Below are positions 57,048 through 64,000 of a stretch of DNA of 64,000 nucleotides, in pieces. A model generated the notes under the pieces. The model saw nothing but the letters and a program-made list of their open reading frames with translations, was not told the DNA's origin and made no database searches. Positions within the stretch are counted from its first letter, which is position 1; every line of letters starts with the position of its first letter. This DNA comes from Rhizoclosmatium globosum (lineage: Eukaryota > Chytridiomycota > Chytridiomycetes > Chytridiales > Chytriomycetaceae), in NCBI GenBank assembly GCA_002104985.1, contig MCGO01000122.1, positions 1-64,000 of the forward strand, written 5' to 3'. The position numbers were made by a program, and so were the translations under genes.

Positions 57048-57090
57048 GGAGGAGGACAGTTGTGCGAGAAGGACACTTCCGGATGTGACA
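57048..57090 (-). repeat. Terminal inverted repeat, right
   Basis: Reverse complement begins TGTCACATCCGGAAGTG, matching the left terminus. It overlaps the 3' end of an ORF that runs from the receptor 5' half into the element. Confidence 0.8.
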
Positions 57091-57096
57091 CACGTG
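57091..57096 (+). repeat. Target-site duplication, right (CACGTG)
   Basis: Exact copy of 52639-52644, immediately after the right terminus. Confidence 0.8.
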
Positions 57097-57662
57097 TCCA
57101 GCGACACTCCGTATCCAACCTTGGCAGGTTTTGAACAGTCCGACCCCGTGTATGTTGTGACTCCAAACAGTCCCTGATAGTTCAAAAGAGAGATGCTCAT
57201 TGAGTTTTGGCATGTCGAGTTCTTAACGGATCCATACAATTGAATGTCCTTAAAATTAGTACACGTGCTGTCCGAAAAGACAGAGCGGTACAATGCTCCG
57301 TTTGTGGACTCGATAGTGATCTTGGTGCTTTCGCCGCTGGAAGCCGGGACACACGCATCCAGGAGTACCTGAAAGCCACCAGTTGGTTGCCCCGCACAGT
57401 CCGTACCTGTGTTCAACGTCTGGACTTGCGGAACGGTCTTGTTGAAGTATGTGTTTCCGAATGTTGAAATGTCTGTGACACAGGCGCTTGTTGCGTAGTA
57501 TCCTTTTGGGGTGCCTTGCAGTGCAATTGGTGCGCACGTGCTGCTTACGGACGCGGCAGTGCAGTCCGTGCTGTTTGGATACGTGTATTGGATCCATTGC
57601 ACAGTTTTCGCGCACTTGGCATCCGTGTAGAGGATGGTGGCCGTGAGTTTGGGAGCAGACAT
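57091..57662 (-). pseudogene. SAM-tailed Cys-rich receptor 1, 5' half (split by transposon)
   Basis: N-terminal part of the receptor at 51412-52644. It starts SAPKLTATILYTDAKCAKTV and carries the family ectodomain (YATSACVTDISTFGNTYFNK, LDACVPASSGESTKI, GSVKNSTCQNSMSISLLNYQ, GVTTYTGSDCSKPAKVGYGV). In the family the next block is a conserved Cys-x4-Cys region. Here the frame runs into the transposon terminus, adding about 30 foreign residues (VTSGSVLLAQLSSSFHHSNS) before a stop. A truncated ectodomain without TM could be made; the 3' half cannot start. So the gene is inactivated as a receptor. Confidence 0.8.
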
Positions 57663-57739
57663 TTGTGGAGATTGTTGTTCAGCTTTCTATCAAAGTTCTG
57701 CAATCTCCAAATCAATAACATTAAATGCTTGCTTTATTG

Positions 57740-58090
57740 AAATGTTTATTGAAATGTTTCAAAGAGCGTCTGACTCGGCCAATTGGTTCACTCTTTCATT
57801 CAAGCAAGCCAAACTCTTACCGAGGCTGCCTAAGACCAGGAAACTGAAAATTGAAGTCATTCAATGTTAGTAACATGAAGGTAGAGCCGTCGCATGCTTC
57901 ATCCGTCAGCCAAACCTCGGAAACATCAAATACACGTTGTTTCAAATATGTGGTACTCCAGAAACTATTTATCAGTTGACCTTGGCCGTTTGAGCCTATG
58001 GCAGCGGAGAATCATCAATCCAGCACTGGTAAAATTTCGATCAGTATACGTTGATAAAAATACCCTCCTGTTGCATTATAAGTGAGTTTC
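57740..58090 (-). pseudogene. Decayed remnant of a SAM-tailed receptor
   Basis: Two stretches match the intact copies. RC of about 58070-57960 resembles the ectodomain segment FLSTYSDRNCTGTGLKD (reads FLSTYTDRN). RC of about 57870-57780 resembles the SAM C-terminal segment DGHTFLLMKVDDFNFQFPSL, followed by frame breaks and stops. The middle (Cys-rich region, TM, linker) is missing. It sits where a fifth tandem copy would be expected, just upstream of the split copy. Confidence 0.65.
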
Positions 58091-58285
58091 TACGTAGCAT
58101 ACGATGATGCATCAATCAACAAAGGCATGTAATAACTGAGCGGAGACAGCAACACTGTATTACACTTTGTGTACAGCCATTGCAAAACAAAAAACTTTGT
58201 ACTAATTCTTTTTACGTTCAGTGGTTAGCAAGGCCTTATAAAATGCTGATTCTAATTTATTTTGCATATATGCAGCTGTTGTACT

Positions 58286-60018
58286 TTAAACTTCATAAGG
58301 AGGTGCAGCAACAGCAGAGATCTCCATCGCTTTCAACCTCTCTTCATTCAAAACCACCAAATTCTCCAACGCAGCGCGAAAGTGTAGGCGCTGTCTCAGA
58401 CTCGGAAATTGAAAGTTAAAGTCATCTACTTTCATCAACAAGAAGGTATGGCCGTCTAATTGTTCGCCTAAGTCAACTGGTTAATTAAACGTATGATAGG
58501 AAACGTATAACAAACGTTTTATCAGCGCTATGATCTCAGATGTTGCCTCATTCCGAGATGCCCATGCAACAACATGCGAAACAGTCCATTGTGAGGGAAT
58601 TGCGGGAAGCCGCACACCATCAAAGTCTACATATTGAATTCCGTCGCGTCCGATTGTTGGCATCTTGGTGCTGACTGGATTTAATTCCACCATCAAATTC
58701 ATTGCACCAAAGATGGCTTCACCCGCTTTCTCATCTCTGTTATTATTTTCGAGATCAAATGTTCCAAACGAAGTTGATGAAATTGTTCGAGTGCTGGAAC
58801 GGACTGATGGAGAAGCTGTAAGCATTGGTTGTTTGTCGAGACCTGAAGAAGATTCCAAAGTCCTGAATGGAGAGCGAATTAAGTCGTTGTAAGACTTTGC
58901 TCTTGACAGCCAGAAAATAACTAATCCGAAAGTCCTAATAAAATTGTAGTACCAGTGATGACACCAACAATGACTCCCATGTTACTACTACGACTAACTC
59001 CACTTGAAGTTGAGTTAGTTGAGCCATTAAGGCTGGCACTTTGTGATTGCGACATCAAAGACGGAATACTTGAGATAAGACTTTTGTTGAAAACCACAAC
59101 TCCATTGCTTGTACATGTACCGTCCGTTTCATAAATCAGATTGCTTACAAGTTGACCCTTACAATTAGAGCCGGAATAATACAAAAGCTGAATTGATGAT
59201 CCGTCATCTGGAATGGTGGTGTTCACAGACTGAGCATAATCTCCAAATCTTCCCGAAGAACAAGTGTGTAGACGATAGTCTCGATCATACGAGAAAAGTC
59301 GACATTTGCTATCGGTGTATTGTGTGAACTTGTATGTCGGAACTTCGTTAAACGTCGATTGTACCAGTTTTTTCGAATCAATCTTTGTGGCACATTGGTA
59401 TGTAACATAGTCTCCGTATGGATGTTGATAACATGGTTTTTCCTGGCATTTGCGAGGGGACACAAAGTGTTCAATATTTGATGGTGTCTTGCAATCCGAC
59501 CCAGTATACGCAGTGACAATGTGATATCCTTGGTAATTGACAATAGATACAGTGTTATCCGCTTGACATGATTGAGCATCCACCGAGCCATATGGTAAAA
59601 CATCCTTTAATCCAGTGCCAGTGCAATTCCGATCTGAATACGTTGACAGAAATATTCCGCCAGTTGAATTCAATATAACTTTCGATGAAACATAGGCGTT
59701 TGTGCTGAATGCAGGCATACATTGGTCTACAAGGGACTGCCAACCGCCCTTTGCAGTGCCAGCACAGTTGGCTCCAGACGAGAGACTCAAAATCTGAGGT
59801 ACATCGCTTTCGAAATATTGTTGGCCAAAACTTGCAATATCCTTTGTATTGCTTACGGTCTCGGGCACGCATGCGTTTCGTATGTATGAGCCTTGCGTCA
59901 CTTTCACACACTTCGAGGATGAGAACACGCAGGCTTTGTTCGACAACGAATATTGAATCGCATTTGCAAATATACAGCTTGAATTGCTGTAGAATATGGT
60001 CGCTGTTAGCCGGTACAT
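58286..60018 (-). CDS. SAM-tailed Cys-rich receptor 2 (apparent frameshift)
   Basis: Ectodomain of about 330 residues with many Cys (IFYSNSSCIFANAIQYSLSN, SDRNCTGTGLKDVLPYGSVD, YTGSDCKTPSNIEHFVSPRK, SGSNCKGQLVSNLIYETDGT), TM MGVIVGVITGTTILLGL. Immediately after the TM the frame stops (LLGLSD). The rest, VIFWLSRAKSYNDLIRSP, linker and SAM domain (IPSQWTVSHVVAWASRNEAT, then FLLMKVDDFNFQFPSLRQRL), lies in another frame; one more T/A at 58929-58931 restores it. An intron near 58480 splits the SAM domain. It ends AVAAPPYEV. No clear signal peptide precedes the ectodomain. Confidence 0.75.
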
Positions 60019-60437
60019 CAATTTTTGGTTGATTTCCTTCAGTTTAATGTTCAGCTTCAAAAGCTTGAATCATTCAAAACGGCAGAACAGCAATCAACGA
60101 GAAAAACTCTGTATGAAATAAAAGGATTGTTCATTTATTTTGCTAGACATTATAGCCTCACTCAATTTCAGCAATCAGTTCTTAACTCTGCTTTTGAAAC
60201 CATCGTCAAATTGTGAAGGCTTCCGAACAGAAGTGAAAGATCAAGAATCTGGAGTTAATTATAACTGTTTGTTTCAAATTTGTTGGAAGTATGATTTAAT
60301 AGGCAGGCGGCATTTCAAATTTGAAGAGTGAGTTGTTTGTTACTGAGGCAACATTGAAATTACTTGTTATGAGAAAAGTATTTAATACTTGTGTTTGTAA
60401 AAAATGGATATATTCGGGTAAATAAGAAACACAGATT
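60019..60437. other. Intergenic between receptors 2 and 3
   Basis: 419 bases, A/T-rich, with no supportable gene. A short GGCAGGCGG motif is near 60303. I find no remnant of a receptor copy here. Confidence 0.4.
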
Positions 60438-62103
60438 CTAGCCTTCATATGGTGGCGCAGAAATAGATGTCATCGCCGCAGTCTTCAACCTTTCTTCATT
60501 CAACACTGCCAAACTTTCCAATCCAGCACGAAAGTGCAGACGCTGCTTCAAACTCGGAAATTGAAAGTTGAAGTCATCCATTTTCATTAACAAGAAGGTC
60601 TGACCGTCCAACTGTTCATCTAATTAAAAACATTAACATCAATCAAGCTGCATGCCAAACGACCATACTTTGAATAAGTTCGAGAATTTCAGGTGTGGCC
60701 CCGTTTCCAGAAGCCCACAACATGACTTGTGAAACTGTCCATTGTGATGGAATTGCTGGAAGTCGTATGTCACCAAAGTCAGCGTACTGAAGCCCATCGT
60801 GTCCAATTGTTGGCATCTTAACCCCAACTACATCATGTTCTGTCATGGAGTTCATGGCGTCGAACACAAATCCAGCTGATTTCTTGTCACTATTGTGGTT
60901 CACCAAATACGATACACTTGATTGTGTTCCAGCCCCTGTTGAGTCATCCATAGCAGGTTGATTGTAAGAATTTGTAGAAGAGTCCAAAGCCCTGACTGGA
61001 GACCATGATAAGTTGTTGTAAGGCTTTTTCCTTGATACCCAAAAGACAACAAATCCAATGAGCCCCAGTAACACTAAACTCCCAACAACAGCACCAACTA
61101 TAACTCCGACATTACCAGTTCCACTTTCACTATTAGCTTGAGTAGGCACGGTAGTTGGGAAGAGAGTCTTGTTAAATGCAATAGTTTCGGATCTTGTGCA
61201 AGTACTGTCTGTGGGAATCAGCTCACTGTCTGCCACCTGACCTTGACAATTAGTGCCAGGATAAAATGAATATTTAATGAACGCTTCGTCTTCCGTCATC
61301 GAAATGCTTGTAGACTGAATATTATCAACGCCATGTTCTGCGTGGCATGTATTGAGGCGTATAGATGAGAAATCGGTTAGAAGTTTACACCCTCTATCTG
61401 CGTATGTAGAGACTTTGAAAGAAGGAGCTCCGCTGAATGCTGATTGAACCAACTTGTTATAATCAACCTTTTGAGCACACCGGTATGAAACATAGTCTCC
61501 GTTTTCGCTTCTCGAACAAGGTGATTCCTTGCACACCTCTGTAGCGATGTAAAGTTGGACGTTAAAGGGCGTATTGCAGTCAGATCCTGTATAAACAGTC
61601 GTAATAGAATATCCCTGGCTATTTATGATGGATACAGCGCTGTTCAATAGGCATGATGGAGCATCTATTGAGCCATATGCTTGAACGTCCCTCAATTCAG
61701 TAATGGTGCAGTTACGATCTCCGTAAGTTGAGAGAGAAATTGCACCAGACGAATTTACCGTCACTTTGGAAGAGGCATTGGCCTCAGTTTGCAATGCAGG
61801 CATACAAGCGTCTAAACGAGACTGCCAACCGCCTTTCACGCTGTCGGTACAATTGGAGCCAGCAGTAAGGCTTAAAATCTGAGGAGTGTCTTTGGGGAAA
61901 TATTGTTGACCAAAGGTTGAGATACCTTGGCTGTTGATTGCAGTGGATGGCACACAAGTATTGGTTGCGTACAAGCCTTCAACAACTTTGACGCACTTGG
62001 ACGACATTTCCACACAGCTCGCGTTTGATGAAAAGTACTGAATCGCGTTAGCGCTGGTACAGGCGGAGTCACTGAACAATATGGTTGCTGTAAGCTGGGA
62101 CAT
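60438..62103 (-). CDS. SAM-tailed Cys-rich receptor 3 (intact)
   Basis: The best intact copy. Cys-rich ectodomain about residues 1-325 (ILFSDSACTSANAIQYFSSN, CVEMSSKCVKVVEGLY, SNCTDSVKGGWQSRLDACMP, GDRNCTITELRDVQAYGSID, YTGSDCNTPFNVQLYIATEV, CKESPC). TM GVIVGAVVGSLVLLGLIGFV. A cytosolic linker of about 80 residues precedes a SAM domain: LPAIPSQWTVSQVMLWASGN, then after an intron (about 60670-60620) QLDGQTFLLMKMDDFNFQFP. It ends SISAPPYEG. No convincing N-terminal signal peptide. Function unknown; SAM domains usually oligomerise or bind other SAM partners. Confidence 0.82.
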
Positions 62104-62175
62104 TGTTAAATTGATTGGAGTTCAGCAAAAAAACGTGATGCAAAAAAGCAAAATAAATGTATTGGAGATCTCTTT

Positions 62176-63153
62176 CTAAAACATTATGACATCATCTAAT
62201 GAAATGCCAACATGAAGGATAGATGCACCCTCCAAGGAAATCGCAAATTCGAGCGCATTCTTTGCATCGTTGGAATTTGAATGCAATGTTTTCGTGTAAG
62301 GCATTTGAAATGGCTTTATGGCCGTCGTCGAACTCCCAGTGGCAATGAGATGAGCGTTCAGCTGCAGTTTAATGAATTCCATAAATTGAGATTCCAAATG
62401 AACGGGAATTCGAGGAGATGGGCCTGCAGTAGTTGTCGCGGATAATGAAGAAGTTGACACCGAAGTTGAAAGGTTGTGAAGGTTTCGGAACTCCAATACG
62501 CGGTTGAGAAGCTGTTGATACTTGCTTCCAGTTGCCGTAAATTTTGGATAAAACTTACGGACAACTTGTGACCAGCGAAGGCTTGAGTTTGAAGACTGGG
62601 TGGGTTGAGGGGTCAGAACAGCCAGAGGCCCTGACTGACCATCGCATTTAGCGGCATGATTTGAGAAAGCCGTAACACTTATTCCCGAATAGTGGAGACA
62701 GGGACAATGAAGACGGCCGTCCACTTGATTGCGAACAATAACTATTTCAAGTAGCTATGAATTCCAGAGGCAACGCCCACGAACCAACAAACCTGTCTTT
62801 GAATCCGATCCTCTGAACTTCACCTTAGTTTGTTTGCAATGCGAGCGGCGCAAGTGGACCGCCAGGGCTTCCTTCGAGTTGAGCAGTGTTTTGCAGTGTT
62901 GATCCGGACACGCAACCTTTTGGGCCGCGGCGATCCCGGAAACTGCGCATTCGGTCAACGTCAAAAACTCTGAATTCGATGGATTTGCGGGGTCAGTTTG
63001 GGCGAGTCGCTTGCTTGATTCGGGTTTGGAAGTGGTGAATTCGGACGGAACCAGCGAGAGTGATCCTGTCGATTCGGACGACGAGTCGACAGTGGCGGTC
63101 GTCAACGTTGGTGAAACGGGCGGTTCGCTTGATCGCGGTGGCGGCGGATGCAT
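62176..63153 (-). CDS. Zinc-finger protein, copy 2 (partner of SAM receptors)
   Basis: Paralogue of 50244-51291: Pro/Ser-rich start (PPPRSSEPPVSPTLTTATV), a C2H2 finger (VACPDQHCKTLLNSKEALAV then HLRRSH), a C-P-C segment (LHCPCLHYSGISVTAFSNHA then AKC), and a helical C-terminus (IPVHLESQFMEFIKLQLNAH, ALEFAISLEGASILHVGISL). Two exons, 63153-62793 and 62741-62176. It lies between receptor copies 3 and 4 on the same strand. A receptor-plus-finger pair duplicated together is the simplest reading of the two pairs in this array. Confidence 0.68.
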
Positions 63154-63243
63154 TCAAGTTGAAATGGTTGTTGTTCGGACACAATAGGAAAAGTATTTAT
63201 GAGGCATAATAAATCGGAAATCATTGTAAAACAGAGAAAACGT

Positions 63244-64000
63244 TTAAACTTCGTAGGACGGTGGAGGGGCAAGTGTATCAGCAGCGGTAGCGTTGATTCG
63301 CCGTAACTCTTCGAGCTTCTCCCAAAACCGTACTCGCGCTCCAACCTTCAAGTAAGAGCTCAGCTGATCTTCGGTAAGCAATAAGAGAGCTTGTCCATCA
63401 ATTTCTTGTTCTGCGAAAACAAAGCATCAGAATCTTTAAGGACCAAAGAATCTCCTCACCTTCAACAAATGTCACTAACTCAGAACTGCCGTCATTCTTG
63501 GTAACCCATGAAACAACATCGCGAATTTTCCACTGGGATGGCAATGCACGAAGAATCAAATCGCCAAAATACGCTTCTTGGTTCTTCTTGGTCTCAACAC
63601 GATCCACAGTCACCATCTTCCCAACGCGAACTGGCTCGGATACTGCAAGATTGATTCCGCTGAATAGCGATGCCCTTTTAGCTTCAGCAGACTTCTTTTC
63701 CGATGGTACTACAGGGTCTGTTCCAAACACAGTCACAGATCCCGAGTCACTCGGTGAAGCAATTGATGAAGCTTGATGCTCACCAGCGTTGGAGTTAGTT
63801 TCGACAGTGCCGCCTTGGTTGGATTTTCCATTGATCCAGGAAAATGGACGTAAAGAGCTCGATCCAGATGTCGCGAGAGGGACTCCAGACAGAAAACTGT
63901 CAGAAGAGCTTCCGACAGGAGAAGTGAGTAAACTAGCATCACTTTTGGCGACATCAGCTGCGGACTTCTTCCGGTAGTAGATGAAACCAAAAACACCCAG
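63244..64000 (-). CDS. SAM-tailed Cys-rich receptor 4, partial
   Basis: Only the cytosolic part lies in the window. It begins in the TM (LGVFGFIYYRKKSAADVAKS) and has a Ser-rich linker, a SAM domain (LILRALPSQWKIRDVVSWVT, then after an intron QEIDGQALLLLTEDQL), and ends LAPPPSYEV. Divergent in sequence from copies 1-3 but with the same order, intron site and C-terminal motif. The ectodomain continues past 64000. Confidence 0.75.

Larger units (their letters stand above)
52645..57090. mobile_element. Ginger-like DNA transposon with integrase and P-loop gene (4,446 bp)
   Basis: The ends are inverted: the left end begins TGTTACAGCCGGAAGTG, and the right end, reverse-complemented, begins TGTCACATCCGGAAGTG, with similarity over about 43 bases. 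A 6-bp direct duplication (CACGTG) flanks it. It carries a retrovirus/Ty3-type DDE integrase gene (plus) and a divergent P-loop gene (minus), plus a minisatellite near the left end. There is no reverse transcriptase, protease or gag and no long terminal direct repeats, so it is not an LTR retrotransposon. TGT...ACA termini with such an integrase fit the Ginger class as I recall it; the 6-bp duplication and the P-loop partner are not what I recall for it. Polinton-like cut-down elements are the alternative. Confidence 0.8.

Noticed and set aside
52645..57090. LTR retrotransposon
   Set aside because: No reverse transcriptase, gag or protease and no long direct terminal repeats; the termini are inverted.

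Overview
The window is nuclear DNA of a fungus, most likely an early-diverging zoosporic (chytrid-like) one. Evidence: dense protein genes on both strands, mostly GT-AG introns of about 45-70 nt, AATAAA-type poly(A) signals, a U6 snRNA gene, peroxisome proteins (PEX14; a dehydrogenase ending in SKL), and muskelin and EIPR1, which many Dikarya lack. The lineage is inferred; the eukaryotic gene structure is read directly.

Layout. 1-1470: decayed ankyrin and unidentified coding sequence. 1.8-10 kb: RanBP1, 5-oxoprolinase, a small membrane protein, an alpha/beta hydrolase with an in-frame stop, another membrane protein. 10.2-16.4 kb: four alpha-carbonic anhydrase paralogues on the plus strand, with a dienelactone hydrolase on the minus strand between the second and third. 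16.5-20 kb: myristoylated ankyrin/ZZ protein, acetoacetate-decarboxylase-like protein, two tandem CX5R rhodaneses. 20.3-34.5 kb: LRR receptor A, PEX14, ceramidase-like protein, membrane protein, F-box protein, M3 peptidase, steroid 5-alpha-reductase, U6, Ap4A phosphorylase, muskelin. 34.8-50.2 kb: LRR receptors B and C, EIPR1, peroxisomal dienoyl-CoA reductase, a 581-bp MITE, a four-TM protein, PCD/DCoH, a Rieske-DUF455 fusion, a GBP-like GTPase, LRR receptor D and a short-chain dehydrogenase.

50.2-64 kb is a minus-strand tandem array of Cys-rich single-pass proteins with a cytosolic SAM domain (three further copies, a remnant, and one copy cut by the window edge, five loci in all), partnered by two paralogous zinc-finger genes. 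One receptor gene is split by a 4,446-bp DNA transposon with TGT...ACA inverted termini, a 6-bp CACGTG target duplication, a retrovirus-type DDE integrase and a divergently transcribed P-loop (DUF3987-like) gene. The two host halves remain in frame across the duplication.

Two receptor families look poorly described. One is the LRR type I proteins that have no kinase and share a C-terminal tail ending GRIWGTR (four copies). The other is the SAM-tailed Cys-rich proteins ending in an APP-x-Y-E motif. Five otherwise good genes show what looks like one missing base, several of them in a homopolymer; assembly error must be separated from real decay.
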